Origin: Notoacmeibacter sp.
Lineage (GTDB): Bacteria; Pseudomonadota; Alphaproteobacteria; Rhizobiales; Rhizobiaceae
Assembly: GCA_019912385.1 (NCBI GenBank)
Contig: JAIOIW010000038.1
Location: 1-64,000 of the forward strand
DNA length: 64,000 bases
Direction of reading: 5' to 3'
Both the position numbers and the translations under genes were made by a program. A model generated the notes under the pieces. It made no database searches. It was given only the letters and a program-made list of their open reading frames with translations, and was not told where the DNA came from. Each line of letters begins with the position of its first letter. Position 1 is the stretch's first letter. Below, piece after piece: positions 45,291 through 53,479 of the stretch.

Positions 45291-46459
45291 CGGCGCGCCT
45301 GTCCGGTCAGCTTGCCTTCGAGACCGGTCAGCATATCGATACAGGCCTGCAACTGTTTAATGCTGATGAATTCGTCGGGCTTGTGAGCCTGGGCGATGGA
45401 GCCGGGGCCGCAAACCACGGTCGAAATGCCGAGCGACTGGAAAAGGCCGGCCTCGGTGCCGAAGGATACGACATCCGCGGTATTTGCCCCGGTCAATTCG
45501 GCGACGATGGCGCGCGCCTCGCTCTCGCTGGCTGGTTCAAGCCCCTCGACCTCACCAATGATCTGGGTGCGAATGCCGGCGGCGGGCGAGACCGCGCGCA
45601 TGGCGGGGATGAGCACTTCCTCGCAATAGGCGCCAATGCGGCGCTTGACGTGATCGGCATCGGACTTGCGGACGGGGCGCATCTCCCATTCCACCGCGCA
45701 ATGGCCGGCGATGACGTTGCGGGCCGAACCACCCTCGATACGGCCGACCTGCAGTGTCGTCCATGGCGGATCGAAGGGACTGTGCGCCGGCGCCATGGTC
45801 TTCAGTTCCGCGCCGAGCTCCATCAGTCGGGTCACATAGCGGACGGCATATTCAATGGCGTTGACGCCGGCATCCGGAAGCGAGCCATGACCTTCCAGCC
45901 CGGTGAACTCGGTCGTGTATTCGTAACAGCCCTTGTGGCCCTCGATGATCCGCATTTCGGTCGGTTCGCCGATGATGGCGACCGAGGGACGCATCTCCAT
46001 GCGCTCAAGTTCCTCGACCAGTTGCCGCGCGCCAAGGCATCCGACCTCCTCGTCGAACGTGAAGGCGAAATGGACAGGTCGGGTGAGGTCGAGACCGGCA
46101 TAGCGGGGCGCCATGGCCAAGGCAGCGGCGATGAAACCTTTCATGTCGCAGGCGCCGCGGCCGTACAGCAGGCCGTCCGCTTCGCGCATGACGAAGGGAT
46201 CGGACCGCCATTCGCTTTCGTCGACCGGGACGACGTCCGTGTGGCCGGACAGAACGATGCCGCCGTCGCGATCAGGCCCGATGGTGGCGAAGAGGTTGGC
46301 CTTGCGGCCGGTTTCGTCGCGCATGATCGAAATTCGGGCGCCGCAACCGGCAAGCCGGTCTGCCGCGTAGGAGATCAGGTCGAGATTGCTATCGGCCGAG
46401 ACCGTCGGAAATGCGATCAGGTCGGCAAGAAGCGCACGCGTGTCGTCGATCAGCGCCAT
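45287..46459 (-). CDS. M20 family deacetylase (ArgE-like), probable N-acetyl-diaminobutyrate deacetylase
   Basis: A two-domain metallo-aminoacylase, 390 aa. Metal ligands and catalysts: His73 and Asp75 (SGHTDVVPVD), Asp105 (GRGACDMKG), Glu137/Glu138 (DEEVGCLGA) and a late His in AQAHKPDEFI. It resembles acetylornithine deacetylase ArgE. The neighbours are ectoine hydrolase (4-bp gap) and the GntR gene (4-bp overlap), so I infer that it deacetylates the N-acetyl-2,4-diaminobutyrate released by the hydrolase; this substrate is one carbon shorter than acetylornithine. Known pathways use an AstE/aspartoacylase-type enzyme (DoeB/EutE) for this step. Arginine synthesis is a possible alternative role. 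Confidence 0.88.
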   Translation of the reverse strand: MALIDDTRALLADLIAFPTVSADSNLDLISYAADRLAGCGARISIMRDETGRKANLFATIGPDRDGGIVLSGHTDVVPVDESEWRSDPFVMREADGLLYGRGACDMKGFIAAALAMAPRYAGLDLTRPVHFAFTFDEEVGCLGARQLVEELERMEMRPSVAIIGEPTEMRIIEGHKGCYEYTTEFTGLEGHGSLPDAGVNAIEYAVRYVTRLMELGAELKTMAPAHSPFDPPWTTLQVGRIEGGSARNVIAGHCAVEWEMRPVRKSDADHVKRRIGAYCEEVLIPAMRAVSPAAGIRTQIIGEVEGLEPASESEARAIVAELTGANTADVVSFGTEAGLFQSLGISTVVCGPGSIAQAHKPDEFISIKQLQACIDMLTGLEGKLTGQARR

Positions 46460-46463
46460 GCCG

Positions 46464-47648
46464 TTAATCCTTGACGAACATCTTGCGCGGCCGGTTGCAC
46501 AGGCATTCCGCCGGACCGCTCTCGCGAATCAGGATACTTTCCGTGATCTCCATGCCCCAGTCCTTCATCCACAGTCCCGGCATGAAATGGAAGGTCATGC
46601 CGGGTTGAAGGACGGTGTTGTCGCCGGGCCGGATCGATATGGTCCGCTCGCCCCAATCCGGCGGGTAGGAGAGCCCGATCGGATAACCGGCACGCGCCCC
46701 GCGCTCGATGCCCGCGCGCTCGAGCGGAACGGCGAGCGCAGCATAGATGTCGGCGGCCACGTTTCCCGCCCGCGCGGCCTCAAGGCCGGCTTCGAGCCCT
46801 TCCACCAGCGCCTTTTCAGCCTCCACCAGGAACGCAGGCGGCTTGCCGAGGAATACCGTCCGGCAGAACGGCGCATGATAACGGCGGTAGCAGCCAGAGA
46901 TTTCGAAAAACGTCGCCATGTCGGGCTGGAGCGCACGCCCGTCCCAGGTCAGGTGCGGCGCGGCCGCATCGGACCCCGACGGCAGCAGCGGCACGATCGC
47001 CGGATAGTCGCCCCACTCGCTGCCAGCGCCGCGGACCGCCATGGCGTAGATCTCGCCCACGAGATCGTTCTTTTTCAGGCCGGGTTCCGCCCGCTCCACG
47101 ACATGGTCGATGATGGCTTCCGATATCCGCGCCGCCTTGCGCATGAACGCGATCTCTTCATCGCTCTTGATACCGCGCTGCCAGTTGACAAGCGCCGTGG
47201 CGTCGACCAGTTCCGCGTCCGGCAGTTCTTCGCTCAAGGTGAGATAGGCCTTGGCGGAGAAGTAGTAGTTCTCCAGTTCCAGCCCGATGCGCTTGTTGGC
47301 GTATCCCTTGTCGCGGATCAGGGCGGCGAGCGTCTGCATGGGATGGCGCTCGGTGGACTGCACATAGTGATCTTCGTAGGGAACCACGTTGGCGTCATCC
47401 ATCCAGACCGTGCGCACCGCGCCATTGGCATCCTGGCCACGGCCCCACCAGACCGGGTCCTCGTCGTGGAAAACCAGCACGCCCTGGTGCACATAGAACG
47501 ACCAGCCGTCGTAGCCGGTAAGCCACGCCATGTTCGACGGATCCTCGACGAACAGCACATCGATGCCGCTCGCGTCCATCGCGGCCCTGACTTTCGCCAG
47601 CCGGCGGGCATATTCCTCTGCACTGAAGGGCAGGTTGAGCGCGGTCAT
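46464..47648 (-). CDS. doeA: Ectoine hydrolase (M24 family)
   Basis: It opens the ectoine ring to N-acetyl-L-2,4-diaminobutyrate; 394 aa, close to the known length of about 399. Strongly diagnostic segments are DPSNMAWLTGYDGWSFYVHQ, HYVQSTERHPM, NYYFSAKAYLTL and SYPPDWGERTISIRPGDNTV. It has the pita-bread fold of M24 peptidases, but the usual metal ligands are missing: FFEISG stands where Asp is expected and APFCRT in place of the second Asp. A metal-free mechanism is known for EutD. The ATG at 47648 has GGAGG 5 bp upstream. First gene of the minus-strand unit; also called eutD. Confidence 0.95.
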   Translation of the reverse strand: MTALNLPFSAEEYARRLAKVRAAMDASGIDVLFVEDPSNMAWLTGYDGWSFYVHQGVLVFHDEDPVWWGRGQDANGAVRTVWMDDANVVPYEDHYVQSTERHPMQTLAALIRDKGYANKRIGLELENYYFSAKAYLTLSEELPDAELVDATALVNWQRGIKSDEEIAFMRKAARISEAIIDHVVERAEPGLKKNDLVGEIYAMAVRGAGSEWGDYPAIVPLLPSGSDAAAPHLTWDGRALQPDMATFFEISGCYRRYHAPFCRTVFLGKPPAFLVEAEKALVEGLEAGLEAARAGNVAADIYAALAVPLERAGIERGARAGYPIGLSYPPDWGERTISIRPGDNTVLQPGMTFHFMPGLWMKDWGMEITESILIRESGPAECLCNRPRKMFVKD

Positions 47649-47688
47649 GGTTCCTCCAGAAATCGGTCAATCCGATGGATTCGTGTTG

Positions 47689-47712
47689 CCTGTACACCCG
47701 TTACCTGTACAC
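47689..47712. promoter_or_regulatory. Paired CCTGTACAC repeats, candidate GntR operator
   Basis: CCTGTACAC occurs at 47689-47697 and 47704-47712 (15-bp period); each contains the self-complementary TGTACA. They lie 41-64 bp upstream of the ectoine hydrolase start in the divergent promoter region. FadR-type GntR proteins bind TTGT-nn-ACAA-like dyads. Inference from motif and position. Confidence 0.5.
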
Positions 47713-47783
47713 ATGTAAGTGGATTTTTTCATCGCGGAAAGCGAATATTGCGGATATCGCATTACCGTTCGCACTCATCGCGT

Positions 47784-47798
47784 GATGTTGTGTACATC
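47784..47798. promoter_or_regulatory. GATGT-N5-ACATC dyad, candidate GntR operator on the eutB side
   Basis: GATGT (47784-47788) and ACATC (47794-47798) form an inverted repeat that includes a third TGTACA (47791-47796), 35 bp before eutB. It would allow joint control of both divergent units. Confidence 0.45.
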
Positions 47799-47832
47799 AA
47801 GACAAAATGGCTGAAACCCCGCCGCCGGGAAA

Positions 47833-48870
47833 ATGCAAAAATCGATCATGAGACAGGTATTCGAACCGACCCTGGGTGATGTCCTCGCCGCACGAAATGC
47901 GATTGCCGGCACCGCCGCACGAACGCCGCTTGCGCCTTCGCCGCACATGACGCGCGTCGCGGGACGGGATTTCCTGTTGAAGCTCGAGATCGTCCAGCCG
48001 ATCGGCGCTTTCAAGATCCGCGGCGCGGCCAACGCTGTCTTCAACCTTGCGCCCGATGTCGGCGGGGTGACATGCTGCTCGACGGGAAATCACGGGCGCG
48101 GCGTCGCCTTTGCCGCTGCTGCCAGGGGGATCAGGGCGGTGGTCTGCATGTCGTCGCTTGTGCCGCAGGCCAAGGTCGACGGTATCCGGGCGCTTGGCGG
48201 GGAAGTCAGGATCATCGGAAAAAGCCAGGACGATGCGCTCGCCGAAAGTAGGCGGCTTTGCGCCGAGGAAGGATTGGTCGAGATATCGCCCTTCGACGAT
48301 CCACTGGTGATAGCGGGGCAGGGCACGATCGGGCTGGAGATCCTGGAGGAAAGGCCGGACATCGCCACGATCCTCGTCCCGCTTTCAGGCGGTGGACTTG
48401 CGGCGGGCGTCGCGCTCGCTGCAAAGGCGATCAATCCGGCGGTCCGTGTCGTCGGAGTATCCATGGACCGTGGCGCGGCAATGAAGGCGTCGATCGATGC
48501 CGGCCATCCCGTCGCGATCGAGGAAGTGGCCAGCCTCGCGGATTCGCTTGGCGGCGGCATCGGGCTCGACAACAGGCTCACGTTCCGGCTTTGCCGCGAT
48601 CTCCTCGACGGCATCGTGCTGGTGAGCGAGGAAGAGATCTACGAGGCCATGCAGACACTCTATTACGAGGACCGGCTGGTGGCCGAAGGGGCAAGCGTTG
48701 TCGGCATTGCCGCGGTCCAGGCCGGCAAGCTGACCGATTTGGACGATGGACCGGTCGCAACCATCATTACCGGTCGCAATGTCGACATGAGCGCGTTCAC
48801 GCGCGTCGTTTCGGGCGGGGATGTCGTTCTCGGCGACCTGACGGTGAAAGGAAAAGCCCATGGCGCGTGA
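47833..48870 (+). CDS. eutB: Hydroxyectoine utilization dehydratase EutB
   Basis: A PLP-dependent fold type II enzyme related to threonine dehydratase; 345 aa. The PLP lysine is Lys61 in PIGAFKIRGAAN, the phosphate loop is VPLSGGGLAAGVALA and the Asn/Ser pocket is CSTGNHGRGVAF. EutB acts with EutA and EutC to convert 5-hydroxyectoine to ectoine. Without that context it would be called threonine dehydratase. It is the first gene of the plus-strand unit and overlaps eutC by 11 bp. An internal ATG at 47848 is an alternative start. Confidence 0.9.
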   Translation: MQKSIMRQVFEPTLGDVLAARNAIAGTAARTPLAPSPHMTRVAGRDFLLKLEIVQPIGAFKIRGAANAVFNLAPDVGGVTCCSTGNHGRGVAFAAAARGIRAVVCMSSLVPQAKVDGIRALGGEVRIIGKSQDDALAESRRLCAEEGLVEISPFDDPLVIAGQGTIGLEILEERPDIATILVPLSGGGLAAGVALAAKAINPAVRVVGVSMDRGAAMKASIDAGHPVAIEEVASLADSLGGGIGLDNRLTFRLCRDLLDGIVLVSEEEIYEAMQTLYYEDRLVAEGASVVGIAAVQAGKLTDLDDGPVATIITGRNVDMSAFTRVVSGGDVVLGDLTVKGKAHGA

Positions 48871-49852
48871 CATCCTGATCGTCACCGAGGCAGAACTGCG
48901 CAAGACCGTCGCACTTGGCGCGGATGTCATCGACACCGTCGAAAAGGCCTTCGTCGCGCTCGCATCGGGCAGCGTGGTGATGCCGCCGGTCCTTTCGATG
49001 GCCATTCCCGAGGCCAATGGCGAGGTCGACGTCAAGACCGCCTTTATCACGGGCTTCGAAGGCTTCGCCATCAAGGTGAGCCCCGGCTTCTTCGACAATC
49101 CGGGAATTGGCCTTCCGAGCCTCAACGGTCTGATGATCCTGTTTTCGGCAAAAACCGGACTGGTCGAGGCGCTGTTCCTCGACAATGGCTATCTGACCGA
49201 TATCCGTACCGCCGCCGCGGGTGCGGTCGCCGCCGGGCATATGGCGCCGGAAACGGTCGAGACTGCCGGCGTGATGGGGACCGGCGTTCAGGCACGGCTG
49301 CAGATCGAGGCCGCATATCTCGAACGGCCCTTCCGACGCGTGCTTGTCTGGGGGCGTGACATGGCCAAGGCCAAGACCTGCGCCGCCGACATCGCCAGGA
49401 TTCTCGGCGTGGAAGCGCATGCGGAAACCGATCCGGCGCGCCTCGTTGCGCAAAGCCAGCTTGTCGTCACCACGACGCCGGCGTGCGAACCGATCCTGAA
49501 AGCGGAATGGCTGCATCCGGGGCTCCACATCACTGCCATGGGCTCGGACCAGGGCGAAAAGAACGAGATCGATCCGGCAGTACTCGTCGCGGCCGACACC
49601 TATGTCTGCGACCGTGTCAGCCAATGCAAGAAACTGGGCGAATTGCGTTCGGCGATAGCCGCCGGCCTGTGGGATCGCGAGCTTCCGCCTGAACTTGGTG
49701 CCGTGGCAAGCGGCGCAGTCGCGGCGCGGAGGAGTGATGCGGACATCACCGTCTGCGATCTCACCGGAACGGGCGCGCAGGACACCGCAATCGCGACGTA
49801 TGCCCTTGCAGCGTGCCACAAGGCCGGATTAGGTACGGCCTTCACCTCCTAG
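48860..49852 (+). CDS. eutC: Ectoine utilization protein EutC (ornithine cyclodeaminase family)
   Basis: A 330-aa NAD(P)-binding protein of the ornithine cyclodeaminase/mu-crystallin family. The Rossmann motif is GVMGTGVQARLQIEAA (about residues 137-152), and AIKVSPGFFDNPGIGLPSLNG matches the substrate-side block, with Lys in VKVS-type position. TAMGSDQGEKNEIDP is typical of EutC. It is thought to catalyse the reductive step of hydroxyectoine to ectoine together with EutB. It overlaps eutB and is followed 11 bp later by the AsnC gene. Confidence 0.9.
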   Translation: MARDILIVTEAELRKTVALGADVIDTVEKAFVALASGSVVMPPVLSMAIPEANGEVDVKTAFITGFEGFAIKVSPGFFDNPGIGLPSLNGLMILFSAKTGLVEALFLDNGYLTDIRTAAAGAVAAGHMAPETVETAGVMGTGVQARLQIEAAYLERPFRRVLVWGRDMAKAKTCAADIARILGVEAHAETDPARLVAQSQLVVTTTPACEPILKAEWLHPGLHITAMGSDQGEKNEIDPAVLVAADTYVCDRVSQCKKLGELRSAIAAGLWDRELPPELGAVASGAVAARRSDADITVCDLTGTGAQDTAIATYALAACHKAGLGTAFTS

Positions 49853-49863
49853 AGCGTCCTGCC

Positions 49864-50343
49864 ATGCCCAAACTCGACAGTTTCGACCTTGCGATCCTGC
49901 AGACGCTGCAGGAAAACGGCCGCATGACCAAGGTGGCACTTGCCGAGGCCGTACATCTTTCGCCGAGCCCCTGCCTGGAACGGCTGAAGAAGCTGGAGAA
50001 AGCGGGTTATATCACCGGTTACCGGGCGATGGTGAACCTGCGCAAGATCGCTCCGGTTACCCAAGTCTATGTCGAGGTCACGCTGACCAATCATCAGGCA
50101 GCCGACTTCCGCCGCTTCGAGGCGGCGATCATGGACATTCCCGAGATCGTCGAATGTGCAGCGACCGGAGGCGGTGTCGATTACATGCTGAAACTGGTGG
50201 TGCGCGACGTTGACGCCTACCAGCGGCTGATGGACCGGCTGCTGGATGCCGGAATCGGGATTGACCGCTATTTCGGCTACATCGTCACCAAGCCGGTCAA
50301 GTCGGGATCTCCCGACCTGTCGCTGTTGCTCGACGGGCAGTAG
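49864..50343 (+). CDS. Lrp/AsnC family regulator of ectoine catabolism (DoeX/AsnR-like)
   Basis: A 159-aa feast/famine regulator. N-terminal helix-turn-helix: FDLAILQTLQENGRMTKVALAEAVHLSPSPCLERLKKLEKAGYI; C-terminal RAM domain from about 70 with the Gly-rich ligand loop AATGGGVDYMLKLVV. DoeX in Halomonas and AsnR in Ruegeria are encoded at the same place and sense pathway intermediates such as diaminobutyrate. It probably controls the downstream dehydrogenase/transaminase genes through the 157-bp gap that follows. Confidence 0.88.
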   Translation: MPKLDSFDLAILQTLQENGRMTKVALAEAVHLSPSPCLERLKKLEKAGYITGYRAMVNLRKIAPVTQVYVEVTLTNHQAADFRRFEAAIMDIPEIVECAATGGGVDYMLKLVVRDVDAYQRLMDRLLDAGIGIDRYFGYIVTKPVKSGSPDLSLLLDGQ

Positions 50344-50500
50344 GATCAGCGTTTTTCACTGCGAAACACCGCAAATCAGAATTTTTCCGCAAGCGCGCGC
50401 GCAGAACTCGGGATTTTTCCGCCCCGCTGCCCGGCTAGAATCGCGGCAATGAAACAAGTCGGCGGCTTTCCATCGGAGGCTGGTCGATACGGAGGTGCAG

Positions 50501-51991
50501 ATGATCGAGCATACCGACGTGCATAAGCCGGCGATGCCGTTTGCCCGCTTGAAAGACCCCAAACTGTTCCGCGAATTCAGTTACGTGGGCGGCGCATGGA
50601 CCGCTGGCGCCGACGGCGCGGCCATTGACGTCACCGATCCGGCAAGCGGTGAACATCTGGGCCGCGCGGCCGCATTGTCGGCCGAGCAAAGCCGGGCCGC
50701 GGTGGATACGGCCCACGCCGCCTTTCCCGCCTGGGCCGGGTTGCTGCCGCAGGAACGGTCGGTGATCCTGCGCCGCTGGTTCGATCTTCTCCTTGCCCAC
50801 AAGCAGGATCTCGCGCTGATCATGACGATGGAACAGGGCAAACCGATCAGCGAAGCGCTGGGCGAGATCGACTATGGCGCGTCCTTCGTCGAGTTCTATG
50901 CCGAGGAATCCAAGCGGCCAAACATCGAGAGCGTGACCTCACACCTGGCCGATGCCGAAGTGGAGGTATGGTTGGAACCGGTCGGCGTAGCGGCATTGAT
51001 CACGCCATGGAACTTTCCCAACGCCATGATCACCCGCAAGGCGGCGGCCGCGCTTGCTGCCGGCTGTACGGTCGTCATCCATCCCTCGCACGAGACGCCA
51101 TGGTCGGCCACCGCGCTGGCCGAGCTCGCCGAGCGCGCCGGATTTCCGCCCGGTGTCTTCAATATCGTGACCGGCCGCGCCTCAACAATCGTCCCGCCAT
51201 GGACCGCCGACCCCAGGGTGCGCGCGCTCTCCTTCACCGGTTCGACCGCGATCGGCAAGCTGCTCTACCGCCAGTCGGCGGAGACCGTGAAGCGCATCGT
51301 CATGGAACTTGGCGGCCATGCGCCTTTCCTGCTGTTTGCCGACGCGGACATGGGACAGGCGGTGGACGAGGCGATCAAGGCGAAATTCGCGACCTCCGGC
51401 CAGGACTGCCTTGGCGCCAACCGGTTTCTCGTGGAACGACCGGTTTATGCGGAATTCTGCCGGCTGTTTGCCGAACGGGCGCAGGCGCTGACAGTCGGGG
51501 CAGGGCTCGACGATCCTGATATCGGCCCGCTGATGAACGAAAAGGCCGTCGCGAAGCAGGAAGAGCACGTCACCGATGCGCTTGAAAGAGGTGCGCGACT
51601 GCTTGCTGGCGGCAAGCGGCATGCGAAGGGGCCACTGTTCTTCGAGCCGACGGTGCTGGCGGACGTACCGGACGACGCCCTTATCATGCGTGAGGAGACC
51701 TTTGGCCCGGTTGCGGCAATCGCACCCTTCGATACCGAGGAGGAGGCGCTGCAGCGCGCCAACGACACCGAATACGGCCTCGTCGCCTATCTCCACACGC
51801 TCGATCCGCGGCGCATCTACCGCGCAAGCCGCGCCTTGCAATATGGCATGGTGGCTGTAAACCGGACCAAGGTGACCGGCGCGCCCATCCCCTTCGGCGG
51901 CATGAAGCAGTCAGGTCTGGGCCGTGAAGGCGCGCGTCTCGGCATGGAAGAATTCATGGACGTCAAATATGTCTGCCGTGACTGGGCATGA
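50501..51991 (+). CDS. doeC: NAD(P)-dependent semialdehyde dehydrogenase (DoeC/SsdA-like)
   Basis: It oxidises aspartate beta-semialdehyde, or succinate semialdehyde, to the acid in the last step of ectoine degradation; 496 aa, ALDH superfamily. The catalytic Cys is in SGQDCLGANRF, the general-base Glu in VMELGGHAPF, and the TPWNFPNAM cofactor loop is intact. The usual Lys of V-x-K-P-S/A is His (VVIHPSHETP), which may affect NADP preference. Start: ATG 50501 with GGAGG at 50491-50495, better than the GTG at 50495. The transaminase gene follows. Confidence 0.88.
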   Translation: MIEHTDVHKPAMPFARLKDPKLFREFSYVGGAWTAGADGAAIDVTDPASGEHLGRAAALSAEQSRAAVDTAHAAFPAWAGLLPQERSVILRRWFDLLLAHKQDLALIMTMEQGKPISEALGEIDYGASFVEFYAEESKRPNIESVTSHLADAEVEVWLEPVGVAALITPWNFPNAMITRKAAAALAAGCTVVIHPSHETPWSATALAELAERAGFPPGVFNIVTGRASTIVPPWTADPRVRALSFTGSTAIGKLLYRQSAETVKRIVMELGGHAPFLLFADADMGQAVDEAIKAKFATSGQDCLGANRFLVERPVYAEFCRLFAERAQALTVGAGLDDPDIGPLMNEKAVAKQEEHVTDALERGARLLAGGKRHAKGPLFFEPTVLADVPDDALIMREETFGPVAAIAPFDTEEEALQRANDTEYGLVAYLHTLDPRRIYRASRALQYGMVAVNRTKVTGAPIPFGGMKQSGLGREGARLGMEEFMDVKYVCRDWA

Positions 51992-52023
51992 CAGGCGAAA
52001 AGCAAGCAAAAAAGGAAAACGAC

Positions 52024-53397
52024 ATGCTCAAGAACGACCAGCTCGACCAGTGGGACCGCGAAAACTTCTTCCATCCCTCGACCCATCTTGCCCAGCACGC
52101 GCGCGGGGAAAGCGCGAACAGGATCGTCACCGGCGGTTCCGGCGTCTATATCGACGACCGCGATGGCAACCATCTGCTGGACGCCTTTGCCGGGCTCTAT
52201 TGCGTCAATGTCGGTTATGGCCGTCCTGAGATCGCCGAGGCCATCTCCAAACAGGCAAAGGAACTGGCCTACTACCACGCCTATGTCGGCCACGGCACGG
52301 AGGCCTCGATCACCCTTGCCAGGATGGTCGTCGAGCGAGCGCCGAAGAACATGTCGAAGGTCTATTTCGGCCTCGGCGGCTCGGATGCCAACGAGACCAA
52401 TATCAAGCTCGTCTGGTACTACAACAATATCCTCGGACGGCCGGAAAAGAAGAAGATCATATCGCGCTGGCGCGGCTATCACGGCTCCGGCCTGATGACC
52501 GGTTCGCTGACCGGGCTCGATCTGTTCCACAAGAAGTTCGATCTGCCGCTTTCCCAGGTGATCCACACCGAAGCGCCCTATTACTACCGCCGGCCGGACG
52601 CCGCGATGAGCGAGGAACAGTTCAGCGCCCACCTGGCGGGCGAGCTTGAGGCGCTGATCGAACGGGAAGGCGCCGATACCATCGCCGCCTTCATCGGCGA
52701 ACCGGTGCTGGGCACGGGCGGCATCGTGCCGCCACCCGCCGGATACTGGGACGCAATCCAGAAAGTGCTGAAGAAGCACGATATCCTTCTGATCGCCGAC
52801 GAGGTCGTGACCGGTTTCGGGCGGCTCGGAACGATGTTCGGTTCCGACCACTACGGCATCGAAGCCGATATCATCACCATCGCCAAGGGCCTCACCTCCG
52901 CCTATGCGCCATTGTCAGGCTCCATCATTTCGAACAAGGTCTGGAAAGTGCTGGAACAGGGCACCGACGAGTTCGGCGCGATCGGCCATGGCTGGACCTA
53001 TTCCGCGCATCCGATCGGGGCAGCGGCCGGCGTCGCGAACCTCAAGCTGATCGACGAACTGGGGCTGGTGAAGAACGCAGGCGAGACCGGCGCCTACCTG
53101 AACAGGACGATGACCGAGGCGCTGGCCGACCATCCCCATGTCGGCGACGTGCGCGGCGAAGGCATGCTGTGCGCGGTCGAGTTCGTCGCCGATCGCGACG
53201 GGCGGACTGCCTTCGATCCGGCGAAGAAGATCGGCCCGGCCATGGCGGCCGCCATGCTGAAGCGCGGCGTCATCGCCCGCGCCATGCCGCAGGGCGACAT
53301 TCTCGGCTTCGCGCCGCCGCTGTGCCTCAGCCGCTCGGAAGCCGATACGGTCGTGTCGGCGACGAAGGACGCGGTCGACGAAGTGTTCGCGTCCTAA
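52024..53397 (+). CDS. doeD: Class III aminotransferase, probable diaminobutyrate transaminase (DoeD/Atf)
   Basis: A PLP enzyme, 457 aa, that is inferred to move the gamma-amino group of L-2,4-diaminobutyrate to an acceptor (pyruvate or 2-oxoglutarate) and so yield aspartate semialdehyde. Motifs: YCVNVGYGRPEIAEAI, GSDANETNIKLVWYYNN, LLIADEVVTGFGRLG (PLP Asp) and ITIAKGLTSAYAPLSG (Schiff-base Lys). AAAGGA at 52011-52016 supports the ATG at 52024. A longer frame from 51988 overlaps the dehydrogenase stop. Last gene of the plus-strand unit. Confidence 0.88.
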   Translation: MLKNDQLDQWDRENFFHPSTHLAQHARGESANRIVTGGSGVYIDDRDGNHLLDAFAGLYCVNVGYGRPEIAEAISKQAKELAYYHAYVGHGTEASITLARMVVERAPKNMSKVYFGLGGSDANETNIKLVWYYNNILGRPEKKKIISRWRGYHGSGLMTGSLTGLDLFHKKFDLPLSQVIHTEAPYYYRRPDAAMSEEQFSAHLAGELEALIEREGADTIAAFIGEPVLGTGGIVPPPAGYWDAIQKVLKKHDILLIADEVVTGFGRLGTMFGSDHYGIEADIITIAKGLTSAYAPLSGSIISNKVWKVLEQGTDEFGAIGHGWTYSAHPIGAAAGVANLKLIDELGLVKNAGETGAYLNRTMTEALADHPHVGDVRGEGMLCAVEFVADRDGRTAFDPAKKIGPAMAAAMLKRGVIARAMPQGDILGFAPPLCLSRSEADTVVSATKDAVDEVFAS

Positions 53398-53479
53398 CGG
53401 AAATCAATCGGTCCGCCGCCGGCGAGTACGGTGTGCGGACCGCGGTTCCGATCTTGCAGGAACGGGGATTCCTCGGCGG

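Noticed and set aside
53398-53479. GGTCCGC/GCGGACC hairpin after the transaminase gene
   Set aside because: The stem is 7 bp with a 16-nt loop and no T run, too weak to call a terminator.
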